DNA from: Eoetvoesiella caeni
GTDB lineage: Bacteria; Pseudomonadota; Gammaproteobacteria; Burkholderiales; Burkholderiaceae_B
Assembly (NCBI RefSeq): GCF_003315175.1
Contig: NZ_QNRQ01000001.1
Span: 186,001 to 250,000, forward strand
Direction of reading: 5' to 3'
DNA length: 64,000 nucleotides
The position numbers were made by a program, and so were the translations under genes. Of the stretch, positions 9,545 to 19,060 are shown piece after piece; position 1 is the first letter of the stretch, and each line of letters begins with the position of its first letter. The notes beneath the pieces are model-generated. The model saw nothing but the letters and a program-made list of their open reading frames with translations, was not told the origin of the DNA and made no database searches.

Positions 9545-10126
9545 CTGCGTGGCAGCGCCAGTCCATTCCGACACGAACTTGCGGTAGTCGGGCCGTTCGA
9601 CGGCGGCGGGCGGCTGTATGGGCGTACCTACGGCCAGATATCCAAGAAAGCGGTAGTCCAGGCCGTCAAAGCCCAGAGCCTCGTTGACCTCGTCAACGTA
9701 AGTTCCAAGCCCGGTGCTCCAGTAGGCGCCGTAACCCAGCATATGCGCGGCGTTCAGCATATTGGTCACGGCCGCGCCTACCGCCAGCAAACGCTCATGT
9801 TCCGGCACTTTGGTATTGCTATGGTCGATACGGCAAGCCAGGGCTATCAGCAAAGGCACCTTGGCCAGCCAGGCGCGGGTCGAGGCCTCTTTCTCGGCGG
9901 TCAAAGGCCGCCCCGCCCGCTTGGTTGCTTCCATGGCCAGATCCGCCAGGCGCGCCACCGCGTCGCCGCGTATCAAGGCAAACCGCCAAGGCTGCAGCTT
10001 GCCGTGATCGGGCGCCGACATCGCCGCCTGCAGAATTTGCGAAAGCTCTGTTTCAGTGGGCGCGGGCGCTTGCACAAACTTGACGGAGCGGCGTGAAAGA
10101 AGATATTCGATTGGCGTGACGGACAT
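9536..10126 (-). CDS. Nitroreductase family protein (YdjA-like)
   Basis: The 196-residue protein belongs to the FMN-dependent nitroreductase superfamily, and its small size and the motif SAPDHGKLQPWRFALIRG are most like the YdjA subgroup. The N-terminal SRRSVKFVQ is the usual FMN-phosphate contact region and GYGAYWSTG is the conserved central glycine-rich segment. Family members use NAD(P)H to reduce nitro or quinone compounds, but the natural substrate is unknown. The ATG at 10126 follows a GGGG stretch. It lies downstream of pdxJ on the same strand, in the place where acpS is often found. Confidence 0.9.
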   Translation of the reverse strand: MSVTPIEYLLSRRSVKFVQAPAPTETELSQILQAAMSAPDHGKLQPWRFALIRGDAVARLADLAMEATKRAGRPLTAEKEASTRAWLAKVPLLIALACRIDHSNTKVPEHERLLAVGAAVTNMLNAAHMLGYGAYWSTGLGTYVDEVNEALGFDGLDYRFLGYLAVGTPIQPPAAVERPDYRKFVSEWTGAATQLS

Positions 10127-10190
10127 GCACTACCCCTACAAAAAAAAGTAAAGCGCAAAAGCGCTTGGACAAATTCGAAGCCGCCGCGGC

Positions 10191-10925
10191 TTACGCGGCG
10201 CGGCAGGCAAGCACCAACAACGCCTTCATATCGCGTACGGCCTTTTCCCAGCCGTCGAATACCGCGCGCGCCACGATGGCATGGCCGATATTCAATTCAG
10301 ACACACCGGGGATGGCGGCAATTTCGTGGACGTTGCCATAATGCAGACCGTGGCCCGCATTGACGCGCAAGCCTTGCGTTATGCCGTAGACGACACCCTT
10401 GCGTATGCGCTCGAGTTCGCGCAGTGCGGTCGCAGCATCGCCGTCGGCATCGGCAAAGGCCCCCGTGTGCAACTCAATGACTGTGGCGCCGGTGCGGACA
10501 GCCGCATCGATCTGCGCAGCCTCGGGGTCGATGAACAACGAGACGCGTATGCCCGCGTCGTGCAATTGCCCCACAGCGGCCTTGACCACGTCGAATTGCC
10601 CCGCGACATCCAGGCCGCCTTCAGTGGTCAATTCGCTGCGCTTTTCAGGAACCAGGCATACGTCCTGCGGCTTGATATGGCAGGCAATCGCCAGCATTTC
10701 CGCTGTAATGGCGCATTCAAGGTTCATGCGCGTGCGCAATTTGGAGCGTATGGCAGTTACGTCGGCGTCCTGGATATGCCGGCGGTCTTCACGCAGATGC
10801 AATGTAATGGCATCCGCGCCGGCCTCTTCGGCACGCACCGCAGCTTCGACCGGATCGGGATACGTCGTGAAACGCTGCTGGCGCAGCGTTGCCACGTGGT
10901 CAATATTTACACCAAGTTCAATCAT
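10191..10925 (-). CDS. pdxJ: Pyridoxine 5'-phosphate synthase
   Basis: PdxJ condenses 1-deoxyxylulose 5-phosphate with 3-amino-2-oxopropyl phosphate to form pyridoxine 5'-phosphate. The 244-residue protein shows the family signatures [13 protein letters not shown] at the N terminus, [21 protein letters not shown] and VNAGHGLHY. The frame is open for 11 codons upstream, to 10958, but the family start is [10 protein letters not shown]; the ATG at 10925 also has GAGGG about 10 nt upstream, so I start it there. It lies on the same strand as the RND operon upstream, separated by a GC-rich hairpin, and 64 nt before the nitroreductase gene. Confidence 0.96.
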   Translation of the reverse strand: MIELGVNIDHVATLRQQRFTTYPDPVEAAVRAEEAGADAITLHLREDRRHIQDADVTAIRSKLRTRMNLECAITAEMLAIACHIKPQDVCLVPEKRSELTTEGGLDVAGQFDVVKAAVGQLHDAGIRVSLFIDPEAAQIDAAVRTGATVIELHTGAFADADGDAATALRELERIRKGVVYGITQGLRVNAGHGLHYGNVHEIAAIPGVSELNIGHAIVARAVFDGWEKAVRDMKALLVLACRAA

Positions 10926-10995
10926 TCTGAGCAAACCCTCTTCAACAGGCAAGGACACAAGTCCTTGATCCCATTATTATGACGGTTTGCACGGC

Positions 10996-11020
10996 GCCTG
11001 TCCCGCGCCCGGACACAGGC
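10996..11020 (-). terminator. GC-rich hairpin after the outer membrane channel gene
   Basis: GCCTGT and ACAGGC flank a GC-rich loop directly at the 3' end of the RND operon. There is no U run on the minus strand, so termination here is only a suggestion. Confidence 0.35.
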
Positions 11021-12492
11021 TAACCTGCCGAAGCACCCGCTGGCGCGGGATTTGCACCCGCGGCCGAAGTGGTTTCGGTCCAGCCGCCGCCCAAGGCCTT
11101 ATACAGCTCTACCCGGTTCATGAGCGAATCCAGGCCGGTCTGCAAGAACTGTTGCTGCGCGGTGTACAGCGTGATTTCCGCGCTTTGCACCTGCAGGAAA
11201 CTGTCGATGCCGCTGTCATAGCGCAGTTGGGCGAGCTTCAGGGTTTGAAGCGCCGAGTCCTCCAGCGACCTGAGCGCGTCGAGCTGGCCCGCATAGGTCG
11301 CTTCGCCCGCCAAGGCGTCGGCAACTTCCTTGAACGCCGTCTGGATGGTCTTTTCGTACTGCGCCACTGCAATGTTCTTGCGCGCCTTGGCCAAGTCCAG
11401 GTTGCCGCTGACCCCTCCCGAGAAAATCGGCATGGTCAGTTGGGGCGCAAACGACCAGAAACGCTGGCTGGAGCTGAACAGCCCGCCCAACGCCGGACTG
11501 GCAAAACCAAGCAGGCCGGTAATGGAAATATTCGGGAAGAAGGCGGCGCGGGCGGCGCCGACATTGGCATTCGCGCCCATCAGCGCATGTTCCGCGCCGA
11601 TGATGTCAGGGCGCCGCACCAGTAAATCAGAAGGCAAGCCTACCGGAACGGCTGCCAACAGTTGATCCTTGCCGAATACGGAAGGCGCAGGCAGGTCGGC
11701 CGGCAAGGGCTGTCCCGCCAGCAATTGCAAGGTATTCAGGGCGCGCGACTGCACCCGCTTGATATTTTGCAGATCGGCCCGGGCCGATTCGACCTGCCCC
11801 TTGGCCTGGTTGAGGTCCAGGGCACCTGCAACGCCTATGTCGTAGCGCGTCTTGACAAGGTCGTAGGTATTCTGGCGCGACTGCAATGTTTTTTGAACCA
11901 GATCCTGCTGCAGCTCTGCGGTGCGCAATGCAAAGTAGGCTTCGGCCACTTGCGCAACCAGACTTATATGCACCGTGCGCTGGGCTTGATCGGTGGCCAG
12001 GTATTGCTGATACGCGGCTTCGCTGAGGTTCTTTACGCGGCCGAAAAAGTCCAGTTCGAATGCGGTATTGCCAATGCCGGCCTGGTAATAGCGCGAAACG
12101 CTGGGCGCATCCGCGCCCACGCGCAGGTTCTCGGGATTGCGCTGTATCTGCGCGTTGCCGCCCAAGCCTATGGTGGGCAGGCGTTCGCTTTGCTGAATGC
12201 CGAACTGGGCGCGGGCTTCTTGCACGCGTTCGACCGCAATACGCATATCGCGATTATTCTGCAAGGCGATTTCAATCAATGCCAGCAAACGCGGATCGCG
12301 GAAGAATTCGCGCCAGCCCAGGTCGGCCGCGGCGGACGCGCTTTGAGTGGCCGTTCCGGCCGGCGGCGCGTCGGGATACAAAGCCGGGACCGGTGCCGCC
12401 GGACGCTCGTAATTGGGAGCGAGCGAGCAGCCTGCCAGGGCCAGCGTTGTCAGGACGGAAAGCGCCGTGAGTTGGAAATATCGTTGACTCAT
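11020..12492 (-). CDS. RND efflux outer membrane channel lipoprotein (OprM/NodT family)
   Basis: The 490-residue protein starts with a lipoprotein signal peptide ending in LAGC (Cys at about 22) and then the characteristic CSLAPNYERP. Two repeated outer membrane efflux protein regions follow, with SFLQVQSAE near the C terminus; this is the TolC-like trimeric channel of tripartite efflux pumps. It is the third gene of the operon, overlapping the pump gene by 4 nt. The C terminus ends in an Ala/Gly/Pro-rich tail. Substrates cannot be told from sequence; the AcrAB-OprM/MexAB-OprM layout suggests broad drug and solvent export. Confidence 0.94.
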   Translation of the reverse strand: MSQRYFQLTALSVLTTLALAGCSLAPNYERPAAPVPALYPDAPPAGTATQSASAAADLGWREFFRDPRLLALIEIALQNNRDMRIAVERVQEARAQFGIQQSERLPTIGLGGNAQIQRNPENLRVGADAPSVSRYYQAGIGNTAFELDFFGRVKNLSEAAYQQYLATDQAQRTVHISLVAQVAEAYFALRTAELQQDLVQKTLQSRQNTYDLVKTRYDIGVAGALDLNQAKGQVESARADLQNIKRVQSRALNTLQLLAGQPLPADLPAPSVFGKDQLLAAVPVGLPSDLLVRRPDIIGAEHALMGANANVGAARAAFFPNISITGLLGFASPALGGLFSSSQRFWSFAPQLTMPIFSGGVSGNLDLAKARKNIAVAQYEKTIQTAFKEVADALAGEATYAGQLDALRSLEDSALQTLKLAQLRYDSGIDSFLQVQSAEITLYTAQQQFLQTGLDSLMNRVELYKALGGGWTETTSAAGANPAPAGASAG

Positions 12493-15400
12493 GCTTGCCC
12501 CCCGTCATTGGGCGAACGGGGCTCCGGTTGGTTGGTGGTTTCCGTATGCGTGTGATGGACCTGTGTCAGCGGTGCCATGTGGGCATGTGCGCCAAACAGC
12601 TTGGGCTTGGTCTTGAACAAGGTCAAAACGACAACGAAGAATGTCGGCACGAACAGCAGGGCCAGCGGCGTAGCCGCTATCATGCCGCCCATCACGCCCA
12701 GGCCGACCGCGTTTTGGCTGGCGTGGCTTGCGCCGGTCGCAATCGCCAAAGGCAGCACGCCCAGGATGAACGCGAACGAGGTCATGAGGATCGGACGGAA
12801 ACGCAAGCGCGCCGCCTCGATGGTCGCATCGATGATGTTGCCTCCTTGGGCGTAGGTATCCTTGGCGAACTCGACAATCAAAATGGCGTTTTTCGCGGCC
12901 AGGCCTATGACTGTAATCATGCCCACCGTGAAATAGACGTCGTTGGCCATGCCCAGGGCCGAGACCAGCCCCACCGCGCCCAGCATACCCAAGGGAACCA
13001 TCAACATGACGGACAAAGGAATAGCCCAGCTTTCGTACAGCGCGGCCAGCAGCAGGAAGACGACCAGCATGGCTAAACCCATAAGAACTATGGTCTGGCT
13101 GCCGGCCTGCTTTTCCTGATACGACAGGCCGGTCCATTCGTAGCCGAAGCCGCCGGGCAGCTTGGCCACGAGGTTCTCCATCTCGATCATGGCATCGCCT
13201 GTCGAGTAGCCTGGGGCGGCCGAGCCGCCTATCCGAATGGATTCGTAGCTGTTGTAGCGCACGACCTGCACCGGGCCTTGTTCCCATTCAGCTTTCAGGA
13301 ACGATGACAAGGGCACCATCTCGCCGGCGCCATTGCGCGCGTTAAGCTTCATGATGTCATCGACGTTCATGCGATGCGAGGCGTCCGCCTGAACCCACAC
13401 ATTCTGGATCCAGCCCATATTGGGAAACTTGGCCACGTAGGACGAACCCAAAGCCGTGGAAATCAGCGTCGCGACTTCGTTGAAATCCACGCCCAGCGCT
13501 GCGGCTTTTTGCCGGTCGATATCCAGGCGCAGCTGCGGCCCGGCACCCAGGCCGGTAATGCGGGTATTGGCCAGAACAGGACTTTGCATGGCCATGCCCA
13601 GCAACTGCTGAGTGGCCGCCATCAAGGCATCGTGACCCACACCGCCACGGTCTTCCAGGCGCATATCGAAGCCCGAGGCATTGCCCAGCGAGGAGATCGC
13701 GGGCGGCACCACACCGAACACCATGGAATCGGGCAAGCCGAACAGCAGGTTCTGGTTGGCCTTGGCCGCCAGTGCCTGCGCCGAATTGGCTTCGCCTTTG
13801 CGTTCCGAAAAATCCTTCAGGGGCACGAATGCAATGGCGGCGTTCAAACCGTTGCCGTTGAAGCTAAAGCCTTGCACGGTAATAATGTCCTGAACCTGCG
13901 GCTGCTTGGCGAAGAACTGCTCGACCTTTTCGATGGTTTCGATGGTGCGGTTTGCCGTGGCGCCCGCGGGCAGTTCGATATTGGCAATGATATAGCCTTG
14001 GTCTTCTTCAGGCAGGAAGGACGTAGGCAGGCGGAAGTACATCAGGCCCAAGCCGATAACCAGCACAAGATAAACCAGCATCATGCGCGAACCACGCTTC
14101 AGGCTGCGCCCTACCCATCCTTCATAGTGGCTGGTAAGGCCGTCGAACTTGCGGTTGAACCAGCCGAAAAAGCCCTTCTTGCTTTCGTGATGGCCTTTGG
14201 CCACGGGCTTCAAGAGCGTCACGCACAAAGCCGGGGTGAAGGTCAGGGCCAGGAAACCTGAAAACAGGATGGACACAGCCATGGCCATGGAAAACTGGCG
14301 ATAAATAACACCCACTGATCCGCTCATGAAGGCCAGCGGTAAAAACACGGTGGCCAGCACCAGCGTCATCCCGACAACCGCGCCGCCGATCTGCGGCATG
14401 GCTTTCTTGGTTGCCTCTTTGGGCGACAGCCCCTCTTCGGACATGATGCGTTCGACGTTCTCGACCACCACAATGGCATCGTCGACCAGAATCCCGATGG
14501 CCAGCACCATGGCGAACATGGTCAGCACATTGATGGAGAAGCCCAAAAGCAGCATCACGGCAAACGCGCCGAGGATGGCAATAGGCACGACCAGGGCGGG
14601 GATCAGCGTGTAGCGTACATTTTGCAGGAACAGGAACATCACAAGGAAGACCAGCACCATGGCTTCAAGCAGAGTGTGGACCACCTGCTCGATGGAGATC
14701 TGCACATAAGGCGTCGTATCGTAAGGAATCGAGTACGAGACGCCGGGCGGGAAAAACGCCGACAACTCTTCCATCTTGGCCTTGACGCCCTCTGCCGTGG
14801 AAAGGGCATTGGCATTGGCGGTCAGCGAAATAGCGAAAGCCGCGGTCGGCTTGCCGTTCAGGCGCGCACCGAACTGATAATTATCGGAGCCGATCTCAAC
14901 GCGCGCCACATCGCGCACCCGCACGCTGGAACCGTCGACATTCGAGCGCAGCACGATGTCTTCAAATTCTTTCACGGTCGACAATTCGCCATTGACCACA
15001 ATGGGCGCTGTGACGCGCTGTTCATCAGGATTTGGAGGCGAGCCGATAATGCCTGCTGAAATCAGCGTGTTTTGCTTGGCAACCGCGGCATTGACCTCGG
15101 CCATGCTCAGCTTGTAGCCCATGAGCTTGTTGGGGTCGACCCAGATGCGCATGGCGCGCGGCGATGCGAACAGCTGGAACTTGCCTACACCCGGTACGCG
15201 GGAAACCGAGTTCTGTACATTGCGTGTGATGTAATCGGCCAGCGCCGTCTGGTCCATGGAACCGTCCGCCGACGACATGGTGACGACCAGCAGGAAGTTG
15301 GCATTGCTTTGGCTGACCTTCAGGCCCTGCTGGGTTACGGCACCCGGCAGTTTGGAGGTAACGTTGGAAATACGATTCTGTACGTCGACCTGGGCAAGGT

Positions 15401-15701
15401 CGGGATCGGTGCCTGGTTTGAAGGTTGCGGTGATTTGCGACATGCCGTACGAATCGCTGACCGACTCGTAGTACAGCAGGCCCTTGGCCCCGTTCAACTC
15501 GTTTTCGATAATGCTGGAAACCGACTCGGAGACGTCTTTGGCCGATGCCCCCGGATACGTAGCTTGGATATTGATGGCGGGCGGCGCCACTTCGGGATAC
15601 TGGGATACCGGCATATTGGGGATCGCCAGCAAACCTGCCAGCAGTATCGCCAACGCGACAACCCAGGCAAAAATAGGCCGCTCAATAAAAAACTGTGACA
15701 T
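12489..15701 (-). CDS. acrB: RND efflux pump inner membrane transporter (AcrB/MexB type)
   Basis: The roughly 1070-residue protein is a full-length hydrophobe/amphiphile RND pump. It starts with the typical SQFFIERPIFAWVVA first helix, carries the proton-relay Asp pair in GILVDDAIVVVENVER, and has the second-half counterpart GLAAKNAILIVEFAK. The family exports drugs, dyes and detergents from periplasm and inner leaflet using the proton gradient. A GTG lies two codons upstream, but MSQFF with the ATG at 15701 is the usual family start. The gene lies between the membrane fusion protein (67 nt upstream) and the outer membrane channel (4-nt overlap). The C terminus has a His/Thr-rich tail after the last helix. 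Confidence 0.96.
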   Translation of the reverse strand: MSQFFIERPIFAWVVALAILLAGLLAIPNMPVSQYPEVAPPAINIQATYPGASAKDVSESVSSIIENELNGAKGLLYYESVSDSYGMSQITATFKPGTDPDLAQVDVQNRISNVTSKLPGAVTQQGLKVSQSNANFLLVVTMSSADGSMDQTALADYITRNVQNSVSRVPGVGKFQLFASPRAMRIWVDPNKLMGYKLSMAEVNAAVAKQNTLISAGIIGSPPNPDEQRVTAPIVVNGELSTVKEFEDIVLRSNVDGSSVRVRDVARVEIGSDNYQFGARLNGKPTAAFAISLTANANALSTAEGVKAKMEELSAFFPPGVSYSIPYDTTPYVQISIEQVVHTLLEAMVLVFLVMFLFLQNVRYTLIPALVVPIAILGAFAVMLLLGFSINVLTMFAMVLAIGILVDDAIVVVENVERIMSEEGLSPKEATKKAMPQIGGAVVGMTLVLATVFLPLAFMSGSVGVIYRQFSMAMAVSILFSGFLALTFTPALCVTLLKPVAKGHHESKKGFFGWFNRKFDGLTSHYEGWVGRSLKRGSRMMLVYLVLVIGLGLMYFRLPTSFLPEEDQGYIIANIELPAGATANRTIETIEKVEQFFAKQPQVQDIITVQGFSFNGNGLNAAIAFVPLKDFSERKGEANSAQALAAKANQNLLFGLPDSMVFGVVPPAISSLGNASGFDMRLEDRGGVGHDALMAATQQLLGMAMQSPVLANTRITGLGAGPQLRLDIDRQKAAALGVDFNEVATLISTALGSSYVAKFPNMGWIQNVWVQADASHRMNVDDIMKLNARNGAGEMVPLSSFLKAEWEQGPVQVVRYNSYESIRIGGSAAPGYSTGDAMIEMENLVAKLPGGFGYEWTGLSYQEKQAGSQTIVLMGLAMLVVFLLLAALYESWAIPLSVMLMVPLGMLGAVGLVSALGMANDVYFTVGMITVIGLAAKNAILIVEFAKDTYAQGGNIIDATIEAARLRFRPILMTSFAFILGVLPLAIATGASHASQNAVGLGVMGGMIAATPLALLFVPTFFVVVLTLFKTKPKLFGAHAHMAPLTQVHHTHTETTNQPEPRSPNDGGQA

Positions 15702-15767
15702 ACGCACTCACTTTAATGTGTTGCAGCGGGCAGATCACGACCCGCTCGACCGTCATTCAACCCCGGC

Positions 15768-17054
15768 TCAGGGCTTGGCTGCGCTGTTGGCGCCGTCGCC
15801 GGCAGCCGGCTTTGCCGCTTCGGGCTTGGCTGCGTCCGGCTTGGCCGCCCCAGGCTGGGCGGATGCTGGCTGTCCGCCGCCGGCCGGCGCGCCAGCGCCC
15901 GGCTGCCCGGGTTCTTTCCAGGGCATGCCTTGCACCGCCGCACCCGGACGGATTTTCTGGAAGCCTTCGACCACGACAACATCGCCGGCAGCAAGCCCGC
16001 TGGTAATAATGTATTTGCCGTCGATTTCAGCGCCTACAGTAACGGGCGAGGGAGTAGCCTTGCCATCTTTGACCAGCATGAGGCTGCTGCGTCCGTCGGC
16101 GGTGCGCTGGACAGCCTGCTGGGGTACCAGCAAGGCTTTTTCATCGATGCCTTGCTGCAGTTGTACGCGCACGTACATGCCAGGCAGCAGGATTTCGTTC
16201 TTATTGGCAAATTCGGCACGCAAGTTTACTTGCCCTGTGGTGGGGTCGACGGTAATGCCAGAAAACAGCAATTGCCCTTCTTCCGAATACCGCGAGCCGT
16301 CTTCCAGCAATACATGTACTTTGGCAGCACCGCCGGGCGTCTGCTCGAGCACGCCGCTGGCCAGGGCCTTGCGCAACTGGGCCAGTTCGGTCGTGGAACG
16401 GGTAAGGTCGACATAGACGCGGTCGATCTGTTGAACTGTGGCCAGTTGCGTCGCCGAAGTGGCGCTGACCAGCGCACCTTCGGTAACCAGGGATTTGCCG
16501 ATACGGCCTGAAATGGGTGAGACCACCTTGGTATAGCCAAGATCGATCTCGGCCGACTGCAAAGTTGCCTTGGCTGCCGCGACGGCGGCTTGCGCCTGGG
16601 CCGAGGCCGACATGGCGTTATCGTAATCTTGGCGGCTGACAGCCCGGGCATCGATCAGCTTGGCATAGCGCTGTGCGAGCAGACGAGCACTTTGCGCGTC
16701 TGCCTGGGCACGCTTGAGCTGTGCGGCTGCCTGGTCGCGCACGGCGCGATAAGGAGCGGGATCGATGGTAAACAGCAACTGGCCGTCCTTGACCTCGCTG
16801 CCCTGCTTGAAGTTGATATCGGTGACAATGCCGCTGACGCGAGCCCGTATCTGGGCGTCTTTGATAGCCTCGACCCGACCTGGCAACTGCGCATACACGT
16901 CGGTGCGCATGGGCTGGACGGTAATTACGCTGACGGGCACTTTCATATCGCCCATATTCTGCTGCGGCTTCTTGCCGCATGCCGCGAGCATTGCCGTGCA
17001 GACAACTGCCACCATCAAAGCCTGACGCCGTGCAGACAAACCAAAACTATGCAT
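15768..17054 (-). CDS. acrA: RND efflux membrane fusion protein (AcrA/MexA type lipoprotein)
   Basis: The 428-residue periplasmic adaptor has a lipoprotein signal ending in LAAC (Cys about 26), a lipoyl-type segment (VSGIVTDINFKQGSEVKDGQ), a coiled-coil hairpin rich in Ala/Gln (about 100-165), and a beta-barrel domain. It bridges the inner membrane pump and outer membrane channel. The C-terminal 45 or so residues form an unusual low-complexity tail of Ala, Pro, Lys and Gly with repeated AAKP units, absent from most AcrA proteins. It is the first gene of the operon; the ATG at 17054 follows GAGGGG. No TetR-type repressor gene lies next to it. Confidence 0.95.
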   Translation of the reverse strand: MHSFGLSARRQALMVAVVCTAMLAACGKKPQQNMGDMKVPVSVITVQPMRTDVYAQLPGRVEAIKDAQIRARVSGIVTDINFKQGSEVKDGQLLFTIDPAPYRAVRDQAAAQLKRAQADAQSARLLAQRYAKLIDARAVSRQDYDNAMSASAQAQAAVAAAKATLQSAEIDLGYTKVVSPISGRIGKSLVTEGALVSATSATQLATVQQIDRVYVDLTRSTTELAQLRKALASGVLEQTPGGAAKVHVLLEDGSRYSEEGQLLFSGITVDPTTGQVNLRAEFANKNEILLPGMYVRVQLQQGIDEKALLVPQQAVQRTADGRSSLMLVKDGKATPSPVTVGAEIDGKYIITSGLAAGDVVVVEGFQKIRPGAAVQGMPWKEPGQPGAGAPAGGGQPASAQPGAAKPDAAKPEAAKPAAGDGANSAAKP

Positions 17055-17302
17055 TTTTATTACCCCTCAACACAGAAACGCCCCGCATTGGGGCGCCATT
17101 GTGACGTCTGTGGTTTTTAGTAAACGAAGAGTATAAAACGAAAACAACCTGCCTAGGCAAATAACTCACGCCATCGCATCAAATAAAAATTTCAAAATGT
17201 GTCAATGCTTTTGCTGGCTGAAATATGTTTTTTGTGTACAAAGCCGTTAAGGCAAACCAGTACGGCATCGCGCCTTTGTCCTGTTTTCGCAGTGCTGCCC
17301 GG
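17055..17302. promoter_or_regulatory. Promoter region upstream of the RND operon, with a palindrome
   Basis: This 248-bp region lies upstream of acrA and downstream of the ABC ATPase gene, which is on the same strand. It is AT-rich for this genome and contains the perfect 10-bp palindrome TGCCTAGGCA at 17150-17159, about 95 bp before the acrA start, which could be an operator half of a TetR-type site. A TATACT-like box lies closer to acrA. These assignments are inference. Confidence 0.45.
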
Positions 17303-18097
17303 TTACCCAAGCAACAAGGCATCGTCTGAAATCGCCTCGCCGCGCACCCGCTCGAACATGGCAAGCAGGTCGGCCACCTCCATGCCCTTGCGCTCTTGAC
17401 CCGACACATCCAGCACTACGTTGCCCTGATGCAACATGACAGTGCGATCGCCAACGTCCAAAGCCTGGCGCATACTGTGAGTCACCATCAGCGTCGTCAG
17501 CTTTTTTTCGTGCACGATACGGCGCGTCAGTTTCAGCACGAATGCGGCGGTACGGGGGTCCAGGGCAGCAGTATGTTCGTCCAGCAATAGAATACGCGAA
17601 GGCTGCAAAGTTGCCATCAGCAGGCTTACCGCCTGGCGCTGGCCGCCTGAAAGAAGCCCGATGCGGTCGGTGAGCCGGTTTTCCAGGCCCAGCTCCAGTA
17701 CGGCAAGCTTTGCGGCAAACTCGTCGCGCATACTGTGCCTGACGGCCTTGGACAAACCGCGCCGACCGCCGCGGCAGTATGCCAGCGAAAGGTTTTCTTC
17801 GATGGTCAGGTCTTCGCAGGTTCCTGCCATCGGGTCCTGAAATACGCGCGCGACCAACCCTGCACGCTTCCAGACGGGCCAGCGGCAAACCTCGGTGTTG
17901 TCCAGCAGGATAGAACCGGAGTCAACCGCTTGGTCGCCTGAAACTGCGTTGAGCAGCGTCGACTTGCCGGCGCCGTTGGACCCGATGACCGTCACGAACT
18001 GCCCGGATGGGATGTCCAGCGACAGGCCTCTCAGCGCATGGTTTTCAATGGGCGTGCCAGGATTGAACGTCAAGTGAAGATTGGAGACCTTCAGCAT
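17303..18097 (-). CDS. ABC transporter ATP-binding protein (TrpXYZ-like importer)
   Basis: The 264-residue ATPase has Walker A GSNGAGKST, signature LLSGGQRQAV, Walker B ILLLDEHTAALD and the switch histidine in MVTHSMRQAL. It matches the ATPase partner of the COG2984/COG4120/COG1101 importers, of which streptococcal TrpXYZ (tryptophan) is an experimentally studied case. The D-loop sequence EHTAALD rather than EPT is typical of this subgroup. The ATG at 18097 overlaps the permease stop in TGATG, so the two are translationally coupled. The substrate here is unknown. Confidence 0.92.
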   Translation of the reverse strand: MLKVSNLHLTFNPGTPIENHALRGLSLDIPSGQFVTVIGSNGAGKSTLLNAVSGDQAVDSGSILLDNTEVCRWPVWKRAGLVARVFQDPMAGTCEDLTIEENLSLAYCRGGRRGLSKAVRHSMRDEFAAKLAVLELGLENRLTDRIGLLSGGQRQAVSLLMATLQPSRILLLDEHTAALDPRTAAFVLKLTRRIVHEKKLTTLMVTHSMRQALDVGDRTVMLHQGNVVLDVSGQERKGMEVADLLAMFERVRGEAISDDALLLG

Positions 18098-18990
18098 CAG
18101 CGTACCCCCTTCTTGATGCGCAGCTTTTGTTTAAGCAAGGGAATGACCAGTGCAACGGTAACCAGCACAGCGGTGACCAGATTGAGGTCTTGCGCATGCA
18201 GTCCTATAAAGTCGGCGTTCAGGGCCAGCGCAATAAAAAAACGGTACACCACGGCTCCCACCAGCGCGGCCAGGGTCATCACCAGCAATCTGCGCGAGGG
18301 GAAAATGCTTTCGCCCACAATGACCGCGGCCAAACCTATGACTATCGTGCCAATGCCCATCGAAATATCGGCGCCGCCCTGTGATTGGGCGAACAAGGCG
18401 CCGGCCAGGGCGCACAGAGCGTTGGAGATGGCCAGGCCCACCAGCACCATGGACCCGGTGGCGATACCCTGCGAGCGCGCCATCCTGGGATTGGAGCCGG
18501 TAGACCGGATGGCCAGGCCGATTTGCGTGCCCAAAAACCAATCCAGCAAAAACTTGATGGCGACAACCGCGACCAAAAGCGTCAGGGGCCGCATGATGTA
18601 GTCGCTGACCGCTTCGGGCTGCAACAATGTAAACACGGTAGGCTCGGTAATCAAGGGTACGTTGGGCCGGCCCATGATCCGCAAGTTGATCGAATACAGC
18701 GCAATCATCATCAGTATGCTGGCAAGCAAGTCCATGATTTTCAGCCGCACATTCAACCAGCCGGTGATGGCCCCGGCAAGAGCGCCCGCCAGCGTCGCGG
18801 CCAGTGTGGCCGCAAAGGGATCGAAACCCGCGCTGATCAAAGTTGCCGCCACGGCGGCCCCCAGCGGAAAACTGCCGTCGACCGTCAGGTCGGGAAAGCG
18901 CAGGATGCGAAACGAAATAAGCACACCCAACGCCACCAGCCCGAATATCAAGCCGATTTCAAGCGCGCCCCACAACGAATACATAGACAT
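18097..18990 (-). CDS. ABC transporter permease (TrpY-like)
   Basis: The 297-residue protein is almost entirely hydrophobic with about eight predicted membrane helices and belongs to the branched-chain-type permease group paired with COG2984 binding proteins. Conserved features include GLVALGVLISFRILRFPDLT near the N terminus and GLAISNALCALAGALFAQSQGG in the middle. It forms the membrane channel of the importer encoded with its neighbours. It lies 70 nt after the binding protein, separated by a terminator-like hairpin, and overlaps the ATPase gene by 1 nt. Confidence 0.92.
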   Translation of the reverse strand: MSMYSLWGALEIGLIFGLVALGVLISFRILRFPDLTVDGSFPLGAAVAATLISAGFDPFAATLAATLAGALAGAITGWLNVRLKIMDLLASILMMIALYSINLRIMGRPNVPLITEPTVFTLLQPEAVSDYIMRPLTLLVAVVAIKFLLDWFLGTQIGLAIRSTGSNPRMARSQGIATGSMVLVGLAISNALCALAGALFAQSQGGADISMGIGTIVIGLAAVIVGESIFPSRRLLVMTLAALVGAVVYRFFIALALNADFIGLHAQDLNLVTAVLVTVALVIPLLKQKLRIKKGVR

Positions 18991-19008
18991 GGATTTTCAC
19001 CGGAAAAT

Positions 19009-19045
19009 AAAACAGGCAGGCTGCGCAACACAACCTGCCTGTTTT
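19009..19045 (-). terminator. Terminator-like hairpin between binding protein and permease genes
   Basis: A perfect 12-bp inverted repeat (AAAACAGGCAGG at 19009-19020 and CCTGCCTGTTTT at 19034-19045) lies between the two genes. Read on the minus strand, the hairpin is followed by a T-rich run, like a leaky rho-independent terminator. Such sites commonly let a binding protein be made in excess of its membrane partners. Confidence 0.75.
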
Positions 19046-19060
19046 TGGCCACAGATGCGT

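Noticed and set aside
11662-12555. Plus-strand open frame over the outer membrane channel gene
   Set aside because: Antisense shadow; the minus-strand protein has a lipobox and full channel features.
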